Shown in pieces: positions 1 through 5,069 of a stretch of 9,930 nt of DNA. This stretch comes from an uncultured Roseburia sp. (GTDB taxonomy: Bacteria > Bacillota_A > Clostridia > Lachnospirales > Lachnospiraceae): contig CAAEAE010000003.1 in assembly GCA_900753715.1 (NCBI GenBank), forward strand, positions 1 to 9,930. The letters run 5' to 3'. Below the pieces are notes generated by a model. That model was not told the origin of the DNA and made no database searches. It saw only the letters and a list, made by a program, of their open reading frames with translations. The position numbers and the translations under genes were made by a program. How positions within the stretch are numbered: the first letter of the stretch is position 1; every line of letters starts with the position of its first letter.

Positions 1-517
1 GATTCAAAATCTTTCATTTCCATACTTTTCTTCGTTTTTTTATAATATGCTGCCTTTAACTTGGAAAAGGAATAATCATCAAAACTATAATCTGTAACGA
101 GACTATCATATGTCTTATTTTTTCCTCTCAATACCAGTCTCTTCAGATCTGTAGCAGTGGCTATTACACTCTCATTGCCGATTCTGACATAGGCCGTATA
201 ATTCCCTTCGCCCACATAATAATAAGGTGTCTCTTCTCCCCGATATACTTCCAACGTTATGATTTCCTTGCTATCTATAAGATGTGCTTTTAACAAAACT
301 TCTGGAGCCGGGTCCATTTTTACTTTTATCTGCTCACTAATAACTTCCATGGCTTTTTTTACATCATCAATCCCCACCACAGAATCATTATCAGCAATGC
401 CGAAAATAAGCACACCACCAACACCATTGGCAAAAGCACTTACACTTTTCAACCAACTCTTTGGTCTTTTTACCTCTAGCATTGCCTTTTTGTCATATTC
501 AGTTGCTCTAGTTTCAT
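1..517 (-). CDS. AlbA_2 (Schlafen-like) putative DNA/RNA-binding protein, N-terminal part, frameshifted at its start
   Basis: The minus-strand frame is open from 515 down to the left edge (171 codons), so the C-terminus is outside the window. The translation contains LEVKRPKSWLKSVSAFANG, then VGVLIFGIADNDSVVGIDD, and later YYYVGEGNYTAYVRIGN. This is the usual layout of the AlbA_2 domain (Schlafen AlbA_2, formerly called divergent AAA-4), found in putative nucleic-acid-binding regulators. The only well-placed start is the ATG at 517-515 behind the ribosome site at 520-528. Read from that ATG, the frame stops after 13 codons, while the domain frame is shifted by one base. One extra G (ATGGAAACT instead of ATGAAACT) would restore a protein beginning METRATEYD. 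Otherwise translation would have to start at the in-frame ATG at 482, which has a poor ribosome site and would lose 11 conserved-looking residues. The glycine-rich loop GVGVLIFG also seems about one residue shorter than the usual form. Domain identity is fairly sure; whether the gene is functional is open. Confidence 0.72.
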
Positions 518-519
518 AA

Positions 520-528
520 CCTCTCCTT
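520..528 (-). promoter_or_regulatory. Ribosome binding site AAGGAGAGG for the AlbA_2 gene
   Basis: On the minus strand AAGGAGAGG is followed by TT and then ATG (517-515), so the GGAG core lies five bases before the start. This strong site points to that ATG as the ancestral start, although the frame there is broken by one base relative to the AlbA_2 domain. Confidence 0.6.
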
Positions 529-565
529 ATATTTTGCTCTATTCCTAAGACAATGTATGATCAGA

Positions 566-1168
566 TTACCTCTTTTGTTTAATATAGCCAAGCATATACA
601 ATTCCACTAATTCGTTAACATCCACAGGCCCCTCCACTACGGCTGCATTTTCAATACACCACGCTTCTATAAAACTCTTCTTTTTACAATAATTATATAA
701 AACAGCATATGCCCGAGGTAATCCCGCACCTTTTGCTAAATATTCAGAATGATATTTTACATCGGCAGTATCTCCTGTTTCGATTAATGATACTTTATCA
801 TAATATTCTGTTCCAACTGAATAACTGTCCGGCGAAAGGTGAGTATTTAATAATCGATGTGCATCTTCATAGAAATTATCTTTAATCATAATTCTTAATT
901 GTTCAACCGTCTCGTCTCTTTTGGATGGGCCAAAAAGCCTTAATGCAAGAACACAGGCTGCCAAAGATGTCCGATCGGCATCTTCTGTTTCTAAAATTAT
1001 TTTTTCATTACTTCGATGTATTTCCTTTATTTTTATTGGCTTTTCACTATAATCAGCCTCTACATAATCTTCCGGGAATGTTGAATTTGAAGACATAATA
1101 ACTATTTTTTGATCTTTTTCACTAATTGTACATTTGTCTGTAGATAAAATGCCGTTTAATACTCGCAT
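566..1168 (-). CDS. Hypothetical 200-residue protein, possible immunity protein
   Basis: I do not recognise a family. The protein is cytoplasmic, with no signal peptide or membrane segment. The N-terminal half is polar, with a beta-like stretch (PIKIKEIHRSNEKIILET). The middle is helical (TSLAACVLALRLFGPSKRD), and the C-terminal half is mixed, with YLAKGAGLPRAYAVLYNYC and a final ENAAVVEGPVDVNELVELY. The ATG at 1168 was chosen; the TTG at 1171 directly before it is equally well placed behind AGGGGA at about 1187-1182. The start overlaps the stop of a short upstream coding remnant (1168-1236) in an ATTGATG arrangement, which is typical of translational coupling between a toxin and its immunity gene. 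Its place among SUKH-3 and DUF4274 genes supports an immunity role, by inference only. Confidence 0.72.
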   Translation of the reverse strand: MRVLNGILSTDKCTISEKDQKIVIMSSNSTFPEDYVEADYSEKPIKIKEIHRSNEKIILETEDADRTSLAACVLALRLFGPSKRDETVEQLRIMIKDNFYEDAHRLLNTHLSPDSYSVGTEYYDKVSLIETGDTADVKYHSEYLAKGAGLPRAYAVLYNYCKKKSFIEAWCIENAAVVEGPVDVNELVELYMLGYIKQKR

Positions 1169-1236
1169 CAATTGTAATATCCCCTTTTCACTTGTTCAGT
1201 AATATCCTTTAAAATTTCAGATGTTCTTATACAAAG
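1168..1236 (-). pseudogene. Short coding remnant, possible C-terminal tail of a lost toxin
   Basis: A minus-strand frame of 22 codons without a start reads LCIRTSEILKDITEQVKRGYYN and ends in a TGA that overlaps the start of the next gene. The residues form an amphipathic helix with a charged end, as expected of a protein C-terminus rather than random AT-rich DNA. No start codon or ribosome site precedes it, and the frame is closed by a TGA at 1239-1237, seven bases beyond the stop of the gene at 1243-1560. I read it as the leftover 3' end of a toxin gene whose immunity gene survived. It is short, so chance is a real alternative. Confidence 0.35.
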
Positions 1237-1242
1237 TCATTA

Positions 1243-1560
1243 TTAAATATAGTCTTTCATAATGTTCCAAACCCTTTTTACTTCGTCATTATATTTCTCA
1301 TTCAACTGATTTCTTAATTGAATATCTGTATCATAAATAATGAAATCACTTAATCCGCCTCTCGAAGTAAACAGTTTACTATAACTTTCTATCAAGTATT
1401 TCATTTTTTCATCATTGCTCTCATCCGAGTCAATACAATTAATTTGTCCCATAACAATTCTTAATATCCCGTTATATTGTCCGTATCCATATTTATGTAC
1501 CATTTTTCCCAGCTCCATATACGCCTCTCGCAACTGCATAAACTCTTCATTTCTTATCAT
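1243..1560 (-). CDS. Hypothetical 105-residue protein, probable immunity protein
   Basis: This small, mostly helical, soluble protein has no signal peptide. Helical segments cover about residues 4-22 (NEEFMQLREAYMELGKMVH) and 50-66 (DEKMKYLIESYSKLFTS). They are followed by the motif RGGLSDFIIYD at about 67-77 and a charged C-terminal helix ending VKRVWNIMKDYI. The 'glycine-rich turn, then SDF-I, then short helix' ending recalls small proteins near polymorphic toxins that databases class as DUF6966-like, but I cannot confirm that membership. The ATG at 1560 follows GGAG on the minus strand at a spacing of about eight bases, so the start is well supported. It lies 16 bases downstream of the truncated SUKH-3 remnant, inside the array of immunity-like genes. 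Confidence 0.75.
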   Translation of the reverse strand: MIRNEEFMQLREAYMELGKMVHKYGYGQYNGILRIVMGQINCIDSDESNDEKMKYLIESYSKLFTSRGGLSDFIIYDTDIQLRNQLNEKYNDEVKRVWNIMKDYI

Positions 1561-1576
1561 TCTTCTATCTCCAAAT

Positions 1577-1726
1577 CTATTGTAACGGTGTTTTTCCTAC
1601 AACTTCAAAAGTCCATAGTGCATCCATTGATTTTCTGCACTCTCCTACTACGCAATCAAGCATTTCCTCAACCAAATTTCCACAAAATAATAATCCCCCA
1701 TCTGCGAAACCATAACATAATACAAA
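1577..1726 (-). pseudogene. 5'-truncated SUKH-3 immunity remnant (shorter copy)
   Basis: A 49-codon minus-strand frame without a start reads FVLCYGFADGGLLFCGN, then VEEMLDCVVGECRKS, and ends with an unrelated-looking tail SMDALWTFEVVGKTPLQ. The first part matches the C-terminal half of the longer SUKH-3 remnant at 2149-2418 almost residue for residue. Only the end of the domain is left: the upstream edge meets the stop of the split 110-codon gene at 1730. SUKH (SMI1/KNR4-like) proteins are a known superfamily of immunity proteins against polymorphic toxins. This fragment cannot be a working gene. Confidence 0.6.
1629..1715. repeat. Direct repeat, copy 1 (SUKH-3 coding remnant)
   Basis: These 87 bases align without gaps to 2165-2251 in the same orientation, with about 13 mismatches by eye (about 85% identity). 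Both copies encode the C-terminal part of a SUKH-3 domain on the minus strand, so they are diverged paralogous fragments. Confidence 0.8.
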
Positions 1727-1729
1727 TTA

Positions 1730-2062
1730 TCAATCTCCTATTGAAACCAGTCCCACATCTCTTGTCATCGCTTTTTGGATAATCTCTAATAAATCTTGTA
1801 ACATTTGTCTGCCTTCATCTGGTTCCTCATAATCCTGAAGCAACGTTGAGTCTAATATATATTTGCATATTTTAGCTATTGGGGACAAATCATTTTTTGA
1901 GACTTCAACATCATCATAAGGATCAATTTTATACAATTTACTCATATCAAAAGACACTCATCCACTCATCTTATAGATAAAGTCAATCAACTCATCACTA
2001 AATTCTATATTGACATCTTGTTCATCAATCTCATCTATTGAATTGCCTATATAAAAATTCAT
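1730..2062 (-). pseudogene. 110-codon small acidic gene split by an in-frame TGA, possible immunity protein
   Basis: A perfect AGGAGG and an ATG at 2062 start a frame reading MNFYIGNSIDEIDEQDVN and continuing to SDELIDFIYKMSG, where a TGA occurs at 1960-1958. The same frame then runs on without a further stop for 75 codons (GTG at 1957; SFDMSKLYKIDPYDDVEV ... DEGRQMLQDLLEIIQKAM ... VGLVSIGD) to a TGA at 1732-1730. Both halves are acidic and similar in character, and the downstream half has only a poor ribosome site of its own (internal GTG 1957 or ATG 1945). The simplest reading is one protein of about 110 residues interrupted by a nonsense mutation at codon 35. Alternatives are two coupled small genes (stop and GTG directly adjacent) or a sequencing error. 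I cannot name the family; the size and location fit an immunity protein. Confidence 0.62.
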
Positions 2063-2070
2063 TACAATAA

Positions 2071-2076
2071 CCTCCT
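2071..2076 (-). promoter_or_regulatory. Consensus ribosome binding site AGGAGG
   Basis: The site lies eight bases upstream of the ATG at 2062 on the minus strand and is the best ribosome site in the left half of the window. It fixes the start of the split 110-codon gene and argues against that gene being two independent genes that begin at 1957. Confidence 0.7.
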
Positions 2077-2148
2077 GTATAATTTTCTGCAATTCTGACT
2101 TAACTGCCGGAATACCATGTCATGCCATGCCAATAAGGTTTTTAACAT

Positions 2149-2418
2149 CTATTCAATTTCTATTGGTTTTCTACTCTCTCCCACTATACAATCAAGCATT
2201 TCCTCAACTGAATTACCAAAAAATAATAATATCCCATCTGTGAAACCATAAAATGACTCTGTTAATGTCATTAGTACTAATAAATTCTTTCTACAGGCTT
2301 CTCCAATCGGATATACTCTTTCATTTATATCATATTCCACTAAGCACTCCTTGAAATATGAACCATCCAGATTACATCCAATTGCTTCAATTGCATCAAA
2401 TGAAACATCAAAATAATA
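2149..2418 (-). pseudogene. 5'-truncated SUKH-3 immunity protein
   Basis: The minus-strand frame is open for 89 residues after a TAG at 2421-2419. It reads YYFDVSFDAIEAIGC, then FKECLVEYDINERVYPIGEA, then LTESFYGFTDGILLFFGN and SVEEMLDCIVGESRK. This order (a 'FD...A', then 'lyPiGEa', then 'G..Y...D..L..fG.s.eEmLd.li.g') is the C-terminal two thirds of a SUKH-3 domain, the immunity family first described with YwqJ-type deaminase toxins. The usual N-terminal third (an aromatic 'GW..gR' region) is missing. The stop of the upstream 102-residue gene lies only 24 bases away, so a deletion or recombination joint is likely at about 2419-2442. No ATG precedes the conserved part. A GTG at 2340 could start a 63-residue fragment, but that would cut the domain further. 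The gene is probably inactive. Confidence 0.65.
2165..2251. repeat. Direct repeat, copy 2 (SUKH-3 coding remnant)
   Basis: This is the partner of 1629-1715: same orientation, same 87-base length, about 85% identical by eye. It lies within the longer SUKH-3 fragment. Confidence 0.8.
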
Positions 2419-2442
2419 CTAATTAATCTATTCTTCGTAATG

Positions 2443-2751
2443 CTATTCTTTAATTCTATATTTTCCATCAGAAAATTTCCTGACAAATCCTTTTGCCGGG
2501 AAGTCAGGATATTGAAATTCCCATAATGTTCCACAACATTTACATTTATACCACTTATCAGCATACCACTTAAATTCATCTTTTACTTCTTCAGGCTTTA
2601 AACCATAACCACAAAAATATGGTGACTCTACAGGTATGTCACAAAACACACCTTCTTGGACTTGATATTCAAAAAATTTTCTAAGTTCCTCATACAGTTC
2701 AAATGAATTTATTTCAATTCCTATTCTCTCATCACAATCACATTGATTCAT
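2443..2751 (-). CDS. Hypothetical 102-residue protein with a possible zinc site
   Basis: I do not recognise a named family. The N-terminus carries C4-x-C6 and the C-terminal half carries C70-x-C72-C73-G, in KCKCCGTLWEFQYPDFPAKG. That pairing could form a four-cysteine zinc ribbon (C4, C6, C70, C73); this is inferred from spacing only. Between them lie a helix (SFELYEELRKFFEYQVQEG) and an aromatic stretch with YFCGYGLKPEEV. There is no signal peptide. The start was set at ATG 2751, where a good protein begins (MNQCDCDERIG) behind a G-rich GGGGTGG site. The frame stays open upstream, with an ATG at 2829, but that 26-residue extension is arginine/glycine rich, unlike the rest, and falls in the GC-richer structured block. 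The context (SUKH-3 downstream, DUF4274 upstream) suggests an immunity protein. Confidence 0.72.
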   Translation of the reverse strand: MNQCDCDERIGIEINSFELYEELRKFFEYQVQEGVFCDIPVESPYFCGYGLKPEEVKDEFKWYADKWYKCKCCGTLWEFQYPDFPAKGFVRKFSDGKYRIKE

Positions 2752-2876
2752 TGAAACCACCCCACTTTCACTCACATCGTCTTGCCAAATACCTTGCACA
2801 GTTCTTTTCCGACAAGACGGCCCCTTCATGGCTGCAAGTCCTTGTACTCGCCAACTTACCGTTGCATGAATAAAGC
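2752..2876 (-). other. GC-richer block of unknown nature before the 102-residue gene
   Basis: Bases 2761-2870 are about 50% G+C, against about 30% in the next 110 bases, counted by eye. The block holds a perfect 7-base inverted repeat, CGTCTTG (2778-2784) and CAAGACG (2813-2819), with a 28-base loop. On the minus strand two frames are open across most of it. One ends in SEKNCARYLARRCE and stops just before the gene; the other (SWRVQGLAAMKGPSCRKR) runs into the gene. It could be a structured leader RNA, a mobile-element or repeat remnant, or a toxin-gene fragment. I cannot decide from sequence alone. Confidence 0.4.
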
Positions 2877-2887
2877 TCTAATAGAAA

Positions 2888-2932
2888 ATGCTGGCAAAAT
2901 TATAGTACGGAACTTTCAATTTTTACCAGCAT
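2888..2932 (-). terminator. Possible intrinsic terminator after the DUF4274 gene
   Basis: The arms 2888-2901 (ATGCTGGCAAAATT) and 2918-2932 form an imperfect 13-14 base stem with a 16-base loop; the outer seven base pairs are perfect. On the minus strand the stem is followed by TTTTC. It lies about 70 bases past the DUF4274 stop. The stem is AT-rich and the T-run is short, so it would be weak; a mobile-element end is an alternative. Confidence 0.4.
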
Positions 2933-2978
2933 ACTTGAAGTTACAGAATGTTGTTATTACACATTTTTCTTTTCCCGA

Positions 2979-2992
2979 TAACAAATTTGTTA
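2979..2992. repeat. Perfect 14-base palindrome TAACAAATTTGTTA
   Basis: This dyad lies 12 bases past the stop of the DUF4274 gene. With no loop it is better suited to binding a dimeric protein than to termination. There is no direct evidence of function, and AT-rich DNA makes chance palindromes fairly common. Confidence 0.3.
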
Positions 2993-3004
2993 CATAATTT
3001 AACA

Positions 3005-3451
3005 CTATAAATCAATATCCAAGCATTTTCCTTCAATATTTTCAGTGAAAATATTTTCTTCCTCTGTTGTTACTTTTTTCAATTTAAAGAGCTGAACTTT
3101 TGACAATGGTACTTTAAATTCAATTTCTCCTCTTTGATATTCTCCTGTTAATATTGAATCATATAATCTTTTTATAAAAGAAGACCATTTGGGTAAATTA
3201 ATATTATCAGATTTGTCTTCTAAATAACTTAATCCATCAGCCCTATAAAAAATTAATAATGCTATACTTAAATCACATTTTTCATTATCTAACACTGTTT
3301 GTGGAATATCAAAACCATGATCCCAGTTATAATTATAAGCATAGACATATAAAATTTCTTGATCTTCCGTTTGAGAAATAATTCTTTTTATTTCATCGGT
3401 ATCGGCATCATACAATAATGCTTTTACGCTCACAATTTTATTTTCGTCCAT
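3005..3451 (-). CDS. DUF4274 domain protein, probable immunity protein
   Basis: Residues 41-50 read YNWDHGFDIP and residues 59-77 read CDLSIALLIFYRADGLSYL. This is the signature of DUF4274: an NWDdG-f-iP motif, then a cysteine-aspartate-L and an ALxxFyxADG segment. The family is of unknown biochemical function but is common in gene clusters beside polymorphic toxins. The 148-residue protein has no signal peptide. After the domain comes a charged C-terminal extension (about residues 85-148) with KVPLSKVQLFKLKKV. The ATG at 3451 follows GAGAGGA at a spacing of eight bases. A candidate promoter lies at 3557-3584 and a possible terminator at 2888-2932, so it may be transcribed alone. Confidence 0.85.
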   Translation of the reverse strand: MDENKIVSVKALLYDADTDEIKRIISQTEDQEILYVYAYNYNWDHGFDIPQTVLDNEKCDLSIALLIFYRADGLSYLEDKSDNINLPKWSSFIKRLYDSILTGEYQRGEIEFKVPLSKVQLFKLKKVTTEEENIFTENIEGKCLDIDL

Positions 3452-3478
3452 TTATTGAGTCCTCTCTGGGCTATGTTG

Positions 3479-3580
3479 TCACAAATCTACAGTTGCACCT
3501 TGGCTAGGATATAATGGCAATCCACTCTGCTGTAAATCTCTTAGCTTTTGTTGCAAATCATACACTTGTTTTGCAATACG
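3479..3580 (-). pseudogene. 33-codon coding remnant in frame with the preceding small gene
   Basis: Directly after the TGA of the 69-residue gene (3583-3581) the same minus-strand frame stays open for 33 codons, to a TGA at 3481-3479. It begins RIAKQVYDLQQKLRDLQQSG and then reads LPLYPSQGATVDL: a glutamine-rich coiled helix with a short polar tail, which looks like a genuine protein C-terminus. It has no start of its own. It is either a read-through extension cut off by a nonsense mutation or a separate toxin tail left before the DUF4274 immunity gene, whose ATG is 27 bases further on. Confidence 0.4.
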
Positions 3581-3584
3581 TCAA
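3557..3584 (-). promoter_or_regulatory. Candidate sigma-A promoter for the DUF4274 gene
   Basis: On the minus strand TTGACG (3584-3579) is separated by 16 bases from TATGAT (3562-3557). Each box matches its consensus at five of six positions. It would start a transcript about 100 bases before the DUF4274 ATG, through the coding remnant. It overlaps the stop codon of the upstream gene. The call rests on sequence match only. Confidence 0.4.
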
Positions 3585-3790
3585 ACCTTAAAATACTCTC
3601 TAAATCTCTCCTCTTCTTCAAAATGTCCTAACCATGGGGATGCTTGGTTCTCCATAATTATTTTAATACTCCTCGTATTATTAAGGCGTATCTGCCTGCA
3701 TTCCAACAGTTCTTCCTCAATTAGGGGACAAGTAGCCTCTTCTCCTCTCGCACGCAGGATTTCTTCGCACTCATTTCCCGTAATTCTCAT
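3581..3790 (-). CDS. Hypothetical 69-residue protein
   Basis: I do not recognise this protein. It is highly charged and apparently cytoplasmic: an N-terminal MRITGNECEEILRARGEE, then CPLIEEELLECRQIRLNN, then a C-terminal part with ENQASPWLGHFEEEERFREY. Composition and codon use look like a real gene, but no clear ribosome site precedes the ATG at 3790 (only GAAG four bases away), and the frame is open a little further upstream without a start. It may therefore be an internal or truncated piece of a longer protein. The same frame continues past the TGA into the 33-codon remnant at 3479-3580, so a nonsense mutation is possible. Confidence 0.5.
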   Translation of the reverse strand: MRITGNECEEILRARGEEATCPLIEEELLECRQIRLNNTRSIKIIMENQASPWLGHFEEEERFREYFKV

Positions 3791-3871
3791 TGCTTCAACA
3801 CCATATTCTATAATAATACCTCATTGATGCAATTGGCTGATTTTCTGTTTTTATTCAATTTAAACTTCTTC

Positions 3872-4462
3872 TCATTTATATACAAATTGTATATCCTGCG
3901 AAAAAGTATATTCCAAAGCCATTAACTGGATCGCATATTCTCTCGCCCGTCTTGCCTTGACCTCCATAACGACAGGATAAGTACTACTGCCTCCGGCAAG
4001 ATCAGAACTTGCCATATACTTACTTCCCACATAATATATTGATTGCTCAACACTGAACATCCCATTCATATACTGCTGCCAACCTACATAGGACGAATAC
4101 AACTGTTCATAATCTTCGGAATCTAAATATACTTGTAAATGATTCAGTGAATTTTCAATTTCTTCGCACCACGCCTGATAGTATTTGCCAGCCTTCACAA
4201 TTCTATCTTCTACCCCTGTATCCTCCCATTTATAATCCTGATCAATGGGATTATTTTTAATGATTTCATAAAATTGCCCCTCCGGCAATACGATTGTTCC
4301 TGCATGATCTTCCACTTTCTGTATTTCAACCGTATTTTGCTCAACTGGATTTTCTATCCTCATATTATGGCCGCATCCCATTATTACAAGAAGCAGCATA
4401 CTACTTATTCCAAACCTGCCAACCCTGTTCCATTTAATGTGTCCTGACATGCTTTTCCCCAT
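3872..4462 (-). CDS. LprI/DUF1311-like secreted lipoprotein
   Basis: The N-terminus is a lipoprotein signal: positive residues (HIKWNRVGR), a hydrophobic run SSMLLLVIMG, and lipobox cysteine C30 (IMGC), so the mature protein should be anchored to the outer face of the membrane. After a polar linker, residues about 85-193 form helices: CEEIENSLNHLQVYLDS, then EDYEQLYSSYVGWQQYM, a loop LAGGSSTYP, and KARRAREYAIQLMALEY. This order ('L...L....y..L..sq..W..y', GGS loop, arginine-rich last helix) resembles the LprI/DUF1311 lysozyme-inhibitor fold; I put that at moderate confidence. A second ATG at 4450 sits behind GGGGAAAAG and may be the true start; both keep the signal peptide. The gene lies 34 bases after the 149-residue gene, in the same direction. 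A secreted lipoprotein is unusual in an immunity array and could protect the cell surface. Confidence 0.78.
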   Translation of the reverse strand: MGKSMSGHIKWNRVGRFGISSMLLLVIMGCGHNMRIENPVEQNTVEIQKVEDHAGTIVLPEGQFYEIIKNNPIDQDYKWEDTGVEDRIVKAGKYYQAWCEEIENSLNHLQVYLDSEDYEQLYSSYVGWQQYMNGMFSVEQSIYYVGSKYMASSDLAGGSSTYPVVMEVKARRAREYAIQLMALEYTFSQDIQFVYK

Positions 4463-4496
4463 GACTTCTAAAACTTATTTTTACTACTAGCTGCCC

Positions 4497-4946
4497 TTAT
4501 TTTCCCCAATAGCACTTCTCTTCCGGAATAATATCAAAAAACTTCTTGAACTTTCCAATCCAACCTACTGGTACATAATGTTCATATGACGCAGGTTCCA
4601 TATACACAGAATAAAGTAGCTTTTTATCAAAATTAACATACAGACTTGGCATATAATCATCCTCTTCCTGATTTTGTAAAAATAATTCTTTTAAGTCTCC
4701 TGTTGAACATTCATCTTCTTCAATTCTTTTCAAAAAAAGTAAGGCATTTTTTTCATCTACATATAACAAATCCCTTCTTTCTTCGTCAATGTATTCTTCT
4801 TTGATTTCATATCCTCTTTTCCGATATGCTTCTATTCTTTTTTGATAATCCAAATACCAAATCTCCTTATCAGAAATGTACCATTTACCACATCCTTTAT
4901 ATACGACATATATAATAAACTGTTCATTTAAATCAATTTCGATCAT
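4497..4946 (-). CDS. Hypothetical acidic 149-residue protein, probable immunity protein
   Basis: The protein is soluble and acidic with no signal peptide. The N-terminal half holds aromatic beta-like segments (LNEQFIIYVVYKGCGKWYI) and a charged region rich in E, K and R. The C-terminal half reads MPSLYVNFDKKLLYSVYM and then VPVGWIGKFKKFFDIIPEEK, followed by CYW. The 'P-S-L-x-V-N-F-D ... GW-x-G-K-F...IP....YW' ending looks like a conserved domain seen in small Firmicute proteins, but I cannot name it. The ATG at 4946 follows TAGGAT, a modest ribosome site. It is the first gene of the AT-rich left region and lies 123 bases after the DUF5067 lipoprotein gene, so it may begin a new transcription unit. 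Confidence 0.75.
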   Translation of the reverse strand: MIEIDLNEQFIIYVVYKGCGKWYISDKEIWYLDYQKRIEAYRKRGYEIKEEYIDEERRDLLYVDEKNALLFLKRIEEDECSTGDLKELFLQNQEEDDYMPSLYVNFDKKLLYSVYMEPASYEHYVPVGWIGKFKKFFDIIPEEKCYWGK

Positions 4947-5013
4947 TTTTATTATCCTACCGATATTATTCTTCCATTTATTTGTTACGCAACATATTAC
5001 TACGCTTTATCTT

Positions 5014-5069
5014 TTATTTGCAAAATCCATTCCGATCAATAAAGTACCATGCACCATTCTGTTTTACTG
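5014..5069 (-). pseudogene. Frameshifted 3' tail of the DUF5067 lipoprotein gene
   Basis: Just past the annotated stop (5072-5070), the neighbouring minus-strand frame stays open to a TAA at 5016-5014. The out-of-frame reading spans the stop and gives EGVVAVKQNGAWYFIDRNGF followed by CK. This is a well-formed beta hairpin of the kind that ends extracytoplasmic or WG-repeat-like domains. The lipoprotein's last in-frame residues are GDFKKVL. One extra G (AAGGAAGGT) would instead give DFKEGVVAVKQ and join the two. The tail therefore looks like the lost C-terminus of that protein. Confidence 0.5.

Noticed and set aside
1958..1960. The TGA in the split gene as a selenocysteine codon
   Set aside because: No selenoprotein family resemblance and no obvious SECIS-like hairpin just after it; a nonsense mutation is simpler.
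2062..2148. A 28-codon minus-strand frame directly after the SUKH-3 stop, ending TAA overlapping the next ATG
   Set aside because: It has no ribosome site, and its last codons are simply the AGGAGG site of the next gene. Another frame here (HGIPAVKSELQKIIQEVIV) looks more protein-like but is too short to claim.
2340..2579. A 79-codon minus-strand open frame
   Set aside because: It overlaps the end of the 102-residue gene and the SUKH-3 remnant in a different frame, and its translation is not protein-like. It is a shadow frame.
2752..2829. An earlier ATG (2829) as start of the 102-residue gene
   Set aside because: The extra 26 residues differ in composition, lie in the GC-rich block and have no better ribosome site than ATG 2751. 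It is kept as an alternative only.
2752..2830. End of a group II intron (domain V/VI)
   Set aside because: The expected short GAAA-capped domain V hairpin with GAGCCG...CGGTTC pairing is not present, and no maturase gene is nearby.
4990..5035. A promoter (TTGCAA, 18 bases, TAATAT) for the 149-residue gene
   Set aside because: Each box matches only four of six consensus positions in AT-rich DNA. It is too weak to list as a feature.
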